Source of the DNA: Blastomyces gilchristii SLH14081
Lineage: Eukaryota; Ascomycota; Eurotiomycetes; Onygenales; Ajellomycetaceae
Assembly (NCBI RefSeq): GCF_000003855.2
Contig: NW_003101677.1
Location: 306,922-370,921 of the forward strand
Length of the DNA stretch: 64,000 bases
Reading direction: 5' to 3'
Position 1 is the stretch's first letter, and the number at the start of each line of letters is the position of its first letter. The notes under the pieces were generated by a model that saw only the letters and a list, made by a program, of their open reading frames with translations, was not told the origin of the DNA and searched no databases. A program made the translations under genes and the position numbers. Shown piece by piece: positions 1 through 10,800 of the stretch.

Positions 1-136
1 TATGACTCACCGTCATTGCTAAATGCAAATCCCTCCCAGTCCCCCGGGAATCCTGGAGCAACTCTCTCGATCCCTCGCCCTACGCAATTGCCGTGTCAAT
101 TGTGGAGTCAGCCAGGGCGCGGGATCTATATAGAGA

Positions 137-168
<32 letters not shown>

Positions 169-1823
169 AGCATGTTTCCACAACAACAGTGACAACAACC
201 AAAACAATAGTAGTGAACAAAGAGTGCCAACACATTCTCCCCTTTCTCTTTATTATATCCATGGGAAGTTTGATCATGTTTGTGGTAATTATATATATCT
301 ATATCCCCCATTGACATATATACCCCAGCGGAACCAGAGAGAGAGCGATCCCTCCTTGATCCATGTGAAGGAATAACGAATGACCCCGGCGAGAGAGAAG
401 ATAGGATAGATAATATTCCCCTCTCTCTATTTTCCCCCTCTACAGCCCAGTCTTTACCAGTTACTAAGTCCCCAAGCCGCGAGCACACAGCTCTTCCTGC
501 TTCCTTCTATGCCATGTCTCCCGGACAATATTCGCAAACCCGGTCAAAACAGACAGACAGGCACAATACACATCTCCAACCAGATTCCATGGCTAGCTCA
601 TAAAGAAGCCGTTCGATGCAAAAACAGAAAAGATGACTCCTTCAACTCCCTTCATCCCCTTGTCTTGTAGAAGTGGAAAATCATATAACTAGTTATCTAT
701 AAATTGTTGGATAACTCCGGCGACCCAGCTCTCCTGCGCCATCACGTGACTATGTAACATGTTCATGAGCTTCTTTATTTAATCAAAGCAGCGACTTGAT
801 TCCTCTACGGAGTACTCGCCCCTATAAATCATATATCCATACAGTACAGAGTACAGGAATGACAATGCACAGAAATGGGAAAGAACTTTAAAAATAAAAT
901 AAAATACATCTCTCATTTCAAATTCATACATAATAACATACATATACATATCCATAATAAAATCCCAAATATCCTCCTCAGCTAGAATCCGCGCACATTA
1001 TCTATCTCCTTTGGGGGGGGGGAGGGGGTTACATGTTTGTATTCTCCCTTTGTATAGATAGATATAGACATGATTTTGATATATAACGGCCATATACATT
1101 CCCTTACCCACCACCATTAAGATCCCAAAACCCATCATTATTATCATTATCATCATAAAGGGGAAAACTCCCCAAGATCCTCTCGAATAGAAGCAAGTGC
1201 TAGGAGACACCTCCCAAGGGCAACGAAGATGTTGTTTGTATAATTCCCGTCGTTGGGAAAACAACGCCCCAGACACGCTGAGGTCGGACGGTTAGGGTTT
1301 CAAACCACCTCGTTTAAAAAATGTGCTAACTAACAACAACCCAGGGAGAAAACGCAGACACATTTATACACACTCTCTCTCCCTCGCTGCTTTATTTAAC
1401 GTATCTCCTCTGGAATGGAGGAGATAGGTCACTAAACTCCGCACAGAAGCCATGGCTTCGAATGAATAATTCGTATTATCCATTCACGCACGAGATGAAT
1501 CCATCGTACCCGGGGGATTCATTTGGTACAGCATCCCGCGTTGCCCATAGCCGATGCAAAATATTCCTCGCAGCCTGGGACTCGACTTGGAGATGCGGGA
1601 CTGTCCTCTCATACCTAAACCCAAGTCGGCGGAGCTGCCTTGAGCGACATGTTGATAATCCCGGAGAACCGAGGTCTAGGTCATAGGTAGACGCAACGGT
1701 GGCAAGGGTGGCAAGGGTGTTGTAGAAACAATTGCGGGTCCGGGGCATGGGAGAAAACAATTCATTCTCCAAACCACCCGGTTGGTTAAAAAAAATAGTC
1801 CCATCCCTCACAAAACCCCATCA
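1..1823. other. Intergenic region, no gene recognised
   Basis: No open frame here resembles a known protein; the frames present are short and rich in low-complexity residues. The stretch holds a GA/GATA microsatellite near 129-169, a G-rich run near 1013-1028, a CACGTGAC box at 743-750 and a TACGGAGTAC motif at 806-815. It lies downstream of the minus-strand SLP1-like gene, so its right part should include that gene's 3' untranslated region. The rest may be the regulatory region of a gene outside the window. Confidence 0.6.
129..169. repeat. GA/GATA microsatellite
   Basis: Imperfect run of GAGA and GATA units, ending in an uninterrupted GA stretch. It is a simple sequence repeat with no visible coding role. 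Confidence 0.85.
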
Positions 1824-4460
1824 TCACGAGGACACCTGCGGAGCCTCTAGCAGAGAACGCCCCTCAGATCCTTCAGACCCTTCAGAAGGCCCGCGTAAAT
1901 CCGGTGGACTGCTTTCCGACCTGAGAAGCTGCGGTGGCTGGGTTACCATAATACTGCTGGCGGTGGAATCCGACCGCTGAGAGCCCTGCCGGTGCAATCC
2001 GTGATCGTCGCTATCAGACGTCGGGGTTGGTGGCGAGTAGGCGATGGTTGGATTTACCGCCAGGTCATCCTCCACGGACTCGACGGAGTGCGTGCGTCTA
2101 TGGCTGGTGTTTGAGGCATCCTTGCTGCTGTCCCGGTAGGAGGAGTTGGGTCTTGAGCTAGGGCTTGCGGAGGGCGATTCGAAGGAATGGGTTGAGGAAC
2201 GGTAGCTCTGGGAGCGGGAGACCATGGTGTGCACGCGCGGGAGTTCGAGATAGTTGGCTATCGAGCTGCGGGAGAAAAGCACGAGCCCGAAGCAGATGAG
2301 GACGAAGACACTTTGGATGATTGAGATGCGCTTTTGGAAGAGGAGCTCATCGGCTAGGATTCCTAGTTGGCTGCTCATGGCGAAGACCTCCTGATGATAA
2401 TGAAGTCGTTGTTGTTCGAATTCGACGGCCACGGAGTGCCAGACCTGGTCGTACTGGTGGCGAAATTCTCGGAGCTCCTGCAGCACCGATGTATTTAAGT
2501 TTTCGAGGAATGTGGTGGTTTTTGCTAGCTGTCGCTTTTCCACTTTGCTAAAAGCATCTCGAAGGATGCGTGACTGCTCTTCGATATACTGTAACGAGAG
2601 GGAGGAGTTTGTCTCCAGCATATGCAAACGTTTGTTCACGGATTTAAAGAAGGATTCTTGAGTCGTAGGGTTAGGTTGATGCTGCTGAACTGTAGTCGAC
2701 GGTTTCGATGACTCAGATGAACCACCGTACTCGGTCTTGTGAGTACTGGTGGATGTCGCATGTTGAGACTCGTTAGCAGGATTTTGAGCGCGGGAGTCCG
2801 TCACGGTAGGCGTAGTTTTTTGGGTAGGGCTAGCCACATTCGAAGACGATTCAGCACTGGGAGTTATCGGCGTGGCATCCTCTGCCACTTTAGCAGGGCC
2901 ATGAGCCTGGACTGAAGCTGACTGAACTGCATCCATTGATTGGTTGTGGGCACGAGGTGCCTCCTTGATAAGGCACACTCCGTCTTCCTCTCCGGCAAGA
3001 CTGCGCGATAAGATCGCCCCAATATCAGCCTTTGGAAGACATATATCCTCCGGCTTCTGAACGCGAGTTGGTTGCACGTCAAATCCACCAGCTCCAGTTG
3101 AGCCATCACTCTCCTTCCCGACAACCTTGCTCTGATTAGCAGCGGGATTATCTGGTCCAGATTCCGAGGCCACGTTGCCCTGAATCTGGGCTGAATTGTG
3201 GTCTTCTAAACGGCTAGCTTCTCCATCATTCTTGTATTCCTCCAGCATAGTGGTTCCATGCACCCTAATCAAGCTAACAGGGCAATAAAATTCGTTACCG
3301 TAATGAGTCAAGAATTCGATCTTCACATATCTGGCCCAAATGAGGGGATTCTCAACTGCGAAGGCTTGAACCTCTCGAGAATTAACTGCTTCGTAGGTGC
3401 CCAGCTCCCTCCACATATCGGGTTGTTTGGGGGGATATCGGTCCGAAACGCTAACTCTGAACGTGCGAAAGATCGAACTGAAAAACTCATAGTTGGCTAG
3501 CACAATAGTATCGATTAAAATATCGTCACAGAGCTCGACTATCAAGAATTTATCCCTAGCCCTACACTCGTTGAGCATATAATTGTCTTTATTCTCGGTC
3601 AGAACGGACGATGCGCCGCTGCACTGGGGGTTGGTCTTCAGCACTGTAGCCGCGCAATCAAACGATGCATAATTAAATCGTTCCTTGCATGTAGTCCCCG
3701 CATCCTTTCTCTTAGAAACACCTCCACGAGTCGTAGTTTCAATCTGCGTTTCTCCTTCTGCGCCTCTCGTAGCCGACTCTGCCCCATCGGCATGCGGAGC
3801 TTGACCTTTCCCAACCTTCCTCTCCCATGACGCCGGGCCAGAATTTTCAGGCCCAAACCCACCGAATTCCAACGCAATCTCACCGTCTTCACCCAAGGAA
3901 TCCAAAGAATTGTCAATCCCCATAGGGCGCTGGCGTCTTCCGCTGGCCTCAGATCCAGCACCTTGGCGATCCCCCCTAACATGATCCACCGATTGGCCCA
4001 CTTTTGCCAAATTCTGCTTCTTCCACTCTTCGAAAGAAAGAAAATTCGCATTATCAAGAGGCGACTCCGTATCTAAGTCCTGGTCCAGACCACTTGATCC
4101 TGACGTAGTCGCTGTTACTGTTGATGACGGCGATGGTGAAGCACCAGGGGGAATCGATGCATCAATGTCAGCTCCTCCAGATGAAGAATTCGACGTATAA
4201 TTTTCGACGTGCCCAATACCGGCCCATTTCGGTTCTAAGCAGACAGGGTACTGCATGTATTCCAACTGAATATCCGACAGGTCCCTGTTGGGACAAGTTG
4301 CATCTAATGCTCGCGAGCTAATATTGGGTTGCTCGAAACCCAGATTTCCCCCCGCGTGCACAGCAGCAAGTAAAGCAATAGCCCAGAAGTATAGCAAGCG
4401 ATCCGTAGCCCGACATTTCGTATGAGCACCACGCGGGAAGAGGGTATAGTGCCAGGCCAT
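1824..4460 (-). CDS. SLP1: SUN-domain ER membrane protein of the SLP1 family
   Basis: Single-exon gene; 878 residues if it starts at the methionine at 4460. The frame is open 42 codons further up, but the 4460 start puts a signal-peptide-like hydrophobic stretch (RLLYFWAIALLAAVHA) near the N terminus. A SUN-like domain of the SLP1/Osteopotentia type lies about 250-405 residues in (motifs FNYASFDCAA, LIVELCDDILIDTIVLAN, WARYVKIEFLTHYGNEFYCP). It is followed by a Ser/Thr/Pro-rich linker, a coiled-coil-like stretch at about 600-705 and one membrane span (about 712-731), then a serine-rich tail. In yeast Slp1 works with Emp65 in the ER membrane to protect folding soluble proteins. The family match is clear; the cellular role is inferred from yeast. 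Confidence 0.9.
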   Translation of the reverse strand: MAWHYTLFPRGAHTKCRATDRLLYFWAIALLAAVHAGGNLGFEQPNISSRALDATCPNRDLSDIQLEYMQYPVCLEPKWAGIGHVENYTSNSSSGGADIDASIPPGASPSPSSTVTATTSGSSGLDQDLDTESPLDNANFLSFEEWKKQNLAKVGQSVDHVRGDRQGAGSEASGRRQRPMGIDNSLDSLGEDGEIALEFGGFGPENSGPASWERKVGKGQAPHADGAESATRGAEGETQIETTTRGGVSKRKDAGTTCKERFNYASFDCAATVLKTNPQCSGASSVLTENKDNYMLNECRARDKFLIVELCDDILIDTIVLANYEFFSSIFRTFRVSVSDRYPPKQPDMWRELGTYEAVNSREVQAFAVENPLIWARYVKIEFLTHYGNEFYCPVSLIRVHGTTMLEEYKNDGEASRLEDHNSAQIQGNVASESGPDNPAANQSKVVGKESDGSTGAGGFDVQPTRVQKPEDICLPKADIGAILSRSLAGEEDGVCLIKEAPRAHNQSMDAVQSASVQAHGPAKVAEDATPITPSAESSSNVASPTQKTTPTVTDSRAQNPANESQHATSTSTHKTEYGGSSESSKPSTTVQQHQPNPTTQESFFKSVNKRLHMLETNSSLSLQYIEEQSRILRDAFSKVEKRQLAKTTTFLENLNTSVLQELREFRHQYDQVWHSVAVEFEQQRLHYHQEVFAMSSQLGILADELLFQKRISIIQSVFVLICFGLVLFSRSSIANYLELPRVHTMVSRSQSYRSSTHSFESPSASPSSRPNSSYRDSSKDASNTSHRRTHSVESVEDDLAVNPTIAYSPPTPTSDSDDHGLHRQGSQRSDSTASSIMVTQPPQLLRSESSPPDLRGPSEGSEGSEGRSLLEAPQVSS

Positions 4461-6956
4461 ATTTCCCCGAGGTAACGCTCGTGATTTCGTGATAAAAAAA
4501 AATTGAAGAAAAAGGAATAGAGAAACGGCGCTCAGAGTAACTATGTACGAATAACCACGATTAAGAAAGAAAAAAAAACCTATCAAACTAGAAGCGTTTG
4601 GTAAGCATAGGACTTCAAATCAAAGAATCCATAACGTATCGACAACGTTTCAAGTTTGACCATCATGGATAGACAGACAATAGTTAAAAAAAAAGAGCAA
4701 AATCGAAAGGACCAAAATCCTCACCTTTTCCTCAACGACAGCAACAGCAACAGCAGATTTGCGGTGCCTTCGCAACGCCAGCACCGGAAAATTCAACAAG
4801 GGTCCCTCCGCGTCCAGTTCGATGGCCCATTCTTCGTTTTCCTCACTTTTCTCCTGTCGGATCCGCAGCTACCAGAACGGCAGTCCACAGCATCTCCCTA
4901 TGTTGTTTATCAGTCGCTGCGCCGTGATTTCTTTTTCTCGTCTGCGGCCGGGCGGATTCTAGACACCAACAACTCAGGTCGAGGGCGTCGTAAAGGAAAG
5001 GGAAAAATAGGAGATTGTCAAAGTAATACGATCGTATTCGAAAGAAAGATTGCGGAAGCTGTTGTGGAAGAGAAAGGAGCAATAAGCTTTCGTCTTCGCA
5101 CAGCTTTGAATTCCGGGGTAAAAAAAAAAAAAATATCTGGCCTCTTGAGTTTGCTTTTGGTAAGGAACCGCGTTAGGGTGTTCGGAAAAGGGAAAACGGC
5201 TTGCCGGCCGTTGGCGACAGGGATATTATCCGGCTACAAAGAAGCCCTGTTCTGTGTTGATTAAATATCTTCTTATCTCTCCCTCAAGGTATGTAGTTAG
5301 ACAGACCGATTCGTTCATATGAGAAAAAGGGAGCTGGGATTGGGACTGAGCGGAAGGTGGTTGGTTGGTTGGTTAGCTTTTAATTAGTTAATAATAATAA
5401 TAAGCTCGCGGCTAAAAAGAAGAGACGCCTTAACGTATGCCCCACGCGCTGTTGCTCTCTCTAAAAGAAACTGCTGCGAAGAGTGTGAAGGTCGGATCAA
5501 AAGAAAGAAGAATCATTCATTGTTTTTCTCTTCTCTCTGCTGAGGATTTATTTATTATTATTTATATTTCTTTGCGCTGTAGTTACTCTACACTGGCAGT
5601 ACTGCTAACTAACATCGGAGTCGGTGAGCAGAAACAAATGGGGCACTGGGGCAGGCGCCAAAGTGGGACCACGCGAGCCGCCAAAGGGAGACCACCAAAC
5701 CAACAGCCAACAGGCGTGGTGGCGGCGGGGAGACAAACGATGGGGGATTTCAGCGCTGTTATTTCTCCTACATGTACATGTACATGGGACAGCGTACATT
5801 ATGGCGGAGTATGTAATGTGCCGTTAACTTATTGTTATTATATTTCATGAAAGCAGTGTCTAGCACACCCGCCCTCTTATGGCCGCGCGATACAGAATGT
5901 ACTCTATATATATATCACGTCTTGGGTTAAGCAACATGGAATGGATATCTATCTATGGCAAGATTGACATAAAACAACAACTCTCACTTCTCGAGGGAAA
6001 AAAATATTTTCATTTCGTTTTCCTGACCGCTAGGCGGCCAAACTAAAACTAAACTACACCCCCCTTCCACTTTTGCAAAACAGGATCGGAAAAGTGGCTG
6101 ACATGTGTGTGCAAAATGGAAACGAAAACATATTGCGCTCGCCCCCATTTTTCTTTGGCTCAAATGCCACGGGCTTTTTTATCTTTTATATAGATACATA
6201 GATATGTATACTTTTCGTTGTCCTCTCGTTCTTCCGAACTCTTGCCATGGATCCTTCCGCTCCTGAAAAATGTTCGATATATCAAAACTGCTGCTTGCTG
6301 TGCTGGGATGTGATGTTTTTTACCCCGTGCCAATGGCCAATGGGGTTAAACAATAAAGATAAGAAGGTTAAAAATATAGTAGTAGAAAAAGAAAACAACG
6401 ACGGTAGGGCTCAAAGAATTTCGACAAGAACCACAGATATGATGGTGGTACAACCCAAAAACAGAATTGCAGCAGAAACGAATCGATTGAAGTTGAAAAC
6501 GCCGCTCCAGGTGTACCAAATGTGCAATCTCTTCCAAACCAACACCAGCTCGGTTCCGCAGTGCAATTTCCATGTATGCCCCAATAACGGATGTAAAACG
6601 TGTGTTATATAGTACAAGCAGAAGATTGATCTTTCTTAGAGCAAGCCAATCCTTGCCTTCAGTTAGGGGAAATGCGCGAAATTTTTTTGAGACAAAAAGG
6701 CTGTGTATACACCACAACAAGCGGAAAACCAGGTAAGGCAGTTAAAAAGAATAGAGAGAAGTTTAGGAATAATGATGTTAATAAATTGTAATATGGTTCA
6801 AAGTGATTCAACCGGGGAAGGTGGAGAGGGAAAGAGCAGCAGCAGCAGGCAGGCAGCGAACAACCAACAGCTCGGGGATCGCCAGCAAAGAAGGGGGGGG
6901 GGGGGGGAATTGGAGAGGGAAAAAAAGAAATAAGGGGAGTATGTCAGTTATAGTTC
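4461..6956. other. Leader/promoter of the SLP1-like gene and 3' flank of the kinase gene
   Basis: No convincing gene. A 202-codon plus-strand frame at 4656-5264 is basic and low complexity and was rejected. The region holds four GGTT units near 5359-5376, a TACATGTACATGTACATG run near 5770-5787, T/A-rich stretches, and a run of 15 G next to the kinase gene's 3' end. The right end should contain the kinase 3' untranslated region. Confidence 0.55.
6893..6907. repeat. G15 homopolymer
   Basis: Fifteen consecutive G on the plus strand, about 50 bases beyond the stop of the minus-strand kinase gene, so it would be a C15 tract in that gene's 3' untranslated region. Homopolymers this long are prone to length error in sequencing. 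Confidence 0.85.
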
Positions 6957-8867
6957 TCAGATATGCAAGTCGTGCCAGCCACCAATCCAATCGAAATCGT
7001 CATCGATGATGGTCGAATATTTCTTCGGTTTGATAGTTTCGAAAGGGTCCCGTCGCCAGTCAATGGCAAGGAAATGTTGATCGACGTGTCGGTCCTCAAA
7101 ACCCGGAGAACCTAGGCCTGCATCCTTGCGCCAGCTTTTTGACATTTGCTTCTGCTTCCTCGAGCACGATGAATGTTCATGGTTGGGGTGGTATTTGCGT
7201 CGTTTGTTCCCGAGAGCTGCCCATTTGTCCATGATTGATTGCTTTTGATGGTGCTTTGGCGAATGGAAACTGGATCCAGGGAGGTGATTCTCTGCAAGAT
7301 CTTTGTTTGGCTTTAGAGGAGTCGGAATCGCAACGCTCTTTTGATTGTCATTGGGGGAAGAGGATCGAGAATTAGCAGATGACGAGCCCTGGGCTTCGGA
7401 TAAACCAGACGGACGGGGTGTTGTCTTCTCCATTTGGCTATCCTGGCTCCAGCTGCGAGCGTTTTGTTCCTTTCGTTGCCTCATCACTTCCTTCTTGGAC
7501 TCCTCTTCCTCTTCATCAAAAAGATCACTCCAGCTCTTGGACATCTCATTGTTACCCTTTCCAAAGACCATTGACATTGCTGGGATTGGCCTTCCGGCAC
7601 GATCTGGCAGAGAACCGCTAATCGTGACAGGGTCAGAATGAGCTGCGAAACGTTTCTCAGCTGGTCGAATGGTCATGGACTTGAACGAAGTCCCAAAGGT
7701 AGAACCCAAGGCAGAAATTGAGGGTGACCCGGCTTGTACGGAGAACCAGGACATGGCCTCCGCTCCCGAGGTTGAGAACAAATCTTCCGAATAGCTTTCC
7801 GTATCTGGGATGGCAGAGAGTTGTCTGATCGGTTGAGCTGGGGACTCCTGCAAAGCTTTGGCCCAGGGAAAGGAATCCCCCTGGTTGATATGAGGGCTGG
7901 CGATAGAGGGGGTTCGAAGTGGTTCCCTATCCGCATTGGCGGCGACAATCTCACGGTCTTCGGTGCAGAAATCATCAAGGACCTCATCGTCAGTAGTGAA
8001 ACAGACAGCACGCAAGATAGATTCGCGAATGCCAGATAGCGAGCGTTTTTTCGGGTCAAGTGCCATGGCATTGGAGAGTATCTCAAAAGTGTCTTGAGAC
8101 ATGTTGTGGAAGATGTCAAAGAGAGACTGGCGGTCGCGAGTATAGTCGGCGAAGAAAATATCAGATTCGGTTGGGGTAACGAAGGGGTTCCTCGCAAACA
8201 AGATATTCAGAAGACAAATTCCAACAGACCAGATGTCGGCTTGTTCAGTCGAATAACCACTCGGAGTGGGTTCGTATTGTTCTGGGGCCATGTAACGGTC
8301 ACTTCCAACGCATGCCTCGTAGGACCAAGGGCTACTGGTGGCCAAGCCGAAATCTCCAAGTTTCATCGAGCCGTCGTGAGTGAGAAAGATGTTCTCAGGC
8401 TTGATGTCTCGATGGTATAGGCCTTTCGAATGCATATACTCGACAGCGCTAACAAGCTGCAACATCAATGCACGGACATGCTCAACTTCCAAAGGGCCAC
8501 GATTGTTCCTAATGGCTTCGTACAGATCTCCCATCGAGCAATATTCAAGAACCAAGAATATGTGGGATTCCGTTTCAAAAGAGTGGAGGAGGTTAACGAT
8601 ATTTGGGTGGTGTCCCAGGCGGGTATGGCATTCCAACTCTTCGGACCGTTCATCCACGGCTAGAGGGTACGAGTCGCCAGAGGATGATTTTGTCAAACAC
8701 TTGATAGCAACTTGTTCGCCGGTCACGGTGTCATCTGCGAGAAACACCATTCCAAACGAGCCATGATTCAATGGTGCCACAGTCCGGAATCGGCTATTGA
8801 GGAGCTCTCCTTCGACAAATTTATCCCGCAGGAAATCCATATCTTCCACTGGGAACTGGCAGTCCAT
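6957..8867 (-). CDS. Ser/Thr protein kinase, Ksp1/Ran1 type
   Basis: Intronless 636-residue gene. The kinase domain covers about residues 24-290 with all key elements: glycine loop NHGSFGMV, VAIK lysine at 56, HRDIKPEN (152-159), DFGLA (172-176) and MAPEQYEP. The order and wording (LEYCSMGDLYEAI, YHRDIKPENI, GSDRYMAPE) match the Ksp1/Ran1/Sks1 group. The C-terminal half is disordered and Ser/Pro/Lys-rich and ends in an acidic-aromatic stretch DDDFDWIGGWHDLHI. In yeast Ksp1 acts downstream of PKA/TORC1 in filamentous growth and autophagy control; Ran1 (Pat1) of fission yeast represses meiosis. Subgroup naming is by similarity, so the exact orthologue is left open. A leader of almost 2 kb precedes it. 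Confidence 0.9.
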   Translation of the reverse strand: MDCQFPVEDMDFLRDKFVEGELLNSRFRTVAPLNHGSFGMVFLADDTVTGEQVAIKCLTKSSSGDSYPLAVDERSEELECHTRLGHHPNIVNLLHSFETESHIFLVLEYCSMGDLYEAIRNNRGPLEVEHVRALMLQLVSAVEYMHSKGLYHRDIKPENIFLTHDGSMKLGDFGLATSSPWSYEACVGSDRYMAPEQYEPTPSGYSTEQADIWSVGICLLNILFARNPFVTPTESDIFFADYTRDRQSLFDIFHNMSQDTFEILSNAMALDPKKRSLSGIRESILRAVCFTTDDEVLDDFCTEDREIVAANADREPLRTPSIASPHINQGDSFPWAKALQESPAQPIRQLSAIPDTESYSEDLFSTSGAEAMSWFSVQAGSPSISALGSTFGTSFKSMTIRPAEKRFAAHSDPVTISGSLPDRAGRPIPAMSMVFGKGNNEMSKSWSDLFDEEEEESKKEVMRQRKEQNARSWSQDSQMEKTTPRPSGLSEAQGSSSANSRSSSPNDNQKSVAIPTPLKPNKDLAENHLPGSSFHSPKHHQKQSIMDKWAALGNKRRKYHPNHEHSSCSRKQKQMSKSWRKDAGLGSPGFEDRHVDQHFLAIDWRRDPFETIKPKKYSTIIDDDFDWIGGWHDLHI

Positions 8868-10800
8868 GAAGAAGCGGGAGGAGTGAGGGGTACGGCGAGG
8901 ATTTGAAGGCTAACGAAAAGCACAAAAAAAGAGAGCAAAAAATAGAAGAGATATATATAGACAAGTGGGATAGATGTGCAAGTATAAAATATAATATGAG
9001 ATCCCCTCCGCCGGATGGGAAAAAAGGAATACCGGGTGAGTCCAAAAGGCGAGGGAGATGAGAAGAGCGAAAACACCGTAACGTAACTTCGGATCAGGGG
9101 CTCATATAAGCAAGATGATCAAGGTCGATATATGAATACAAAAGAAATGTTGTCGTCCGGGACTTGGTGGTCGGTACGCAACCGCCGCAACACGTAAAGA
9201 GAGTAGGAAATGGGTAAAGACCGTTATGATTGCATCTGGGAAGTTTTGATGGCTGGACTGGATCCTCGAAAAGAAAAAAAAGAGAAAAGGAAAGAGAGTG
9301 AGCGGAATCGACAGGCGAGGGTCGATTAGTTGAAAACAGGTATGGCGAAACGTCAAAAGGAGGTAATAAGAGGAGAGTTGAGATTAAATCGCTGCGTTAA
9401 AAGGTCGTGATGGGAAAAGAAACCAAAAGAATTAGAGAGATGTATTATTGACGATAGGGGGAACCTCGAACACCTGGCTGGAAGGTTCGTCGGAGACCGG
9501 GAGGTTGTTGCTGAACCAATTACTCTGTATGGAAGGGGGAGGACACTGGTTCAGACAGCAATAACAGAAGACGATGAGTCACGGATCAAGAGGGCGACAC
9601 AGGCAAGGTTGGCCTAAGCTTCGGACAGAAAAGGAGATCCACACGTCAAGGTAGGCTCAGAGCGGGTTTAATGTCCGAAGGGCCTGCGTAGCAAACCGTC
9701 ACTGACGACTCGAAGGTCTGTTATCGATGCACTTGTCGAACAGATAACATCTGAGGGTGTGGGTTGCCGGCTCGATGACTGTGATCACGACGCGGATGGC
9801 AGTTTGATATGGCGGTGTCTGGGACACGAAACGAGGTCCCTCTATTTGCCCTGAAGAACTCAACCAACTACTGAAAGCAAAAGGAGAAATAAGACGCTTG
9901 CTACTAAACAGGCGGTTGGCTGAAAACCAGAAGACACAAGCTGCTTTGTTGTTCTTGATGGAAGCTAGCGATCGATGGTTGGTGAAAGTGTCGTTTGGAG
10001 CTAGGGAGGCGAGGACAAGGACGGAAGAATATTTGCACTGCAACGAAACGAATCAACAAGAGAAGTAGTTCAACCTGTAACGGTCATATGAGGTAATTCG
10101 TTCTCTTGAAGCTAATGCAGTCTCATTCCGGACTTGAGATGGCTCGTGGCGGGTTGGGGTTGGAGGAGATGGGATGACGAGGCGAAGTCGAGGTAGGAGG
10201 TAGAGAAGATGATGAAGATAGAGAGAGATGAGTGGATGAGAAGAGGAAGGAGAGAGAGAGTTAGAGGTCGGGAGACGATGGACGAAGAAAAGGATGGAAG
10301 ACGGAAGACGAAGATGAGAGGAAAGGAAGAAGGTGAAGGAAAGAAGACGACGACGAGGAGGAGGAGGAGGAGGAAAGGAACGGTGATGTGATGTGATGGC
10401 CGAGTGAGATGATGATGACTGACTGACGAACGATGGAATAATGAAGATCCGGGGGAGAAGGAGAAAGAACGGCAAAGATTGGGGGCGGTGAAGGGGCGCT
10501 CCGACAGCCGCTGGCGTGGGTACCTGGGCGGTACCTCCGGCGATGCTACCACCTAGCGGCAATGACGTTGCAAAGGAGTGGCAAGGCGTCGGTCCTTGCG
10601 AGGTATCTCCTGACCTGCTGACTACTAGTTACTGCTAGGTTACGGAGTACTTGACCCCTCCAAGAACGTCGAATGGCGGCCAGGCGCGTGGTGCTAAGAC
10701 GCCACCCCGGCTCCCTACTATACGCAGTACACACCCTCTGGGATGATATAAATGCCACGCACCCGCTTATGTAAGGCTGTTTTTTAGCCCGGCTCCTGGG
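8868..10800. other. Long upstream region of the kinase gene, no gene recognised
   Basis: About 1.9 kb without a believable coding frame. On the minus strand, which is the sense of the kinase gene, it is strongly pyrimidine-rich in parts, as fungal promoters and long leaders often are. It holds the polypurine tract listed separately and a TACGGAGTAC motif at 10641-10650. Open frames here (for example minus-strand 10053-10562) are Ser/Pro/Leu/His-rich shadows of that bias. Confidence 0.55.
10196..10391 (+). repeat. About 200-bp polypurine tract
   Basis: Almost pure A and G on the plus strand with only scattered T and C, built from GAGA, GAAGA, GACGA and GAGGAGGAGG units. It lies about 1.4 kb upstream of the kinase start and reads as a polypyrimidine stretch in the kinase gene's sense. 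Such mirror-like purine tracts can adopt triplex forms or keep nucleosomes off; that effect is inferred. Confidence 0.75.

Noticed and set aside
4656..5264. 202-codon plus-strand frame upstream of the SLP1-like gene
   Set aside because: Basic, low-complexity reading with poly-lysine from A runs, no domain, no family resemblance; lies in the leader of a divergent gene.
6247..6720. Frames of about 120 codons on both strands
   Set aside because: No domain, overlapping one another, and within the non-coding flank of the kinase gene.
10053..10562. Minus-strand frames of 146-169 codons
   Set aside because: They are the Ser/Pro/Leu/His reading of a polypyrimidine strand opposite the purine tract.
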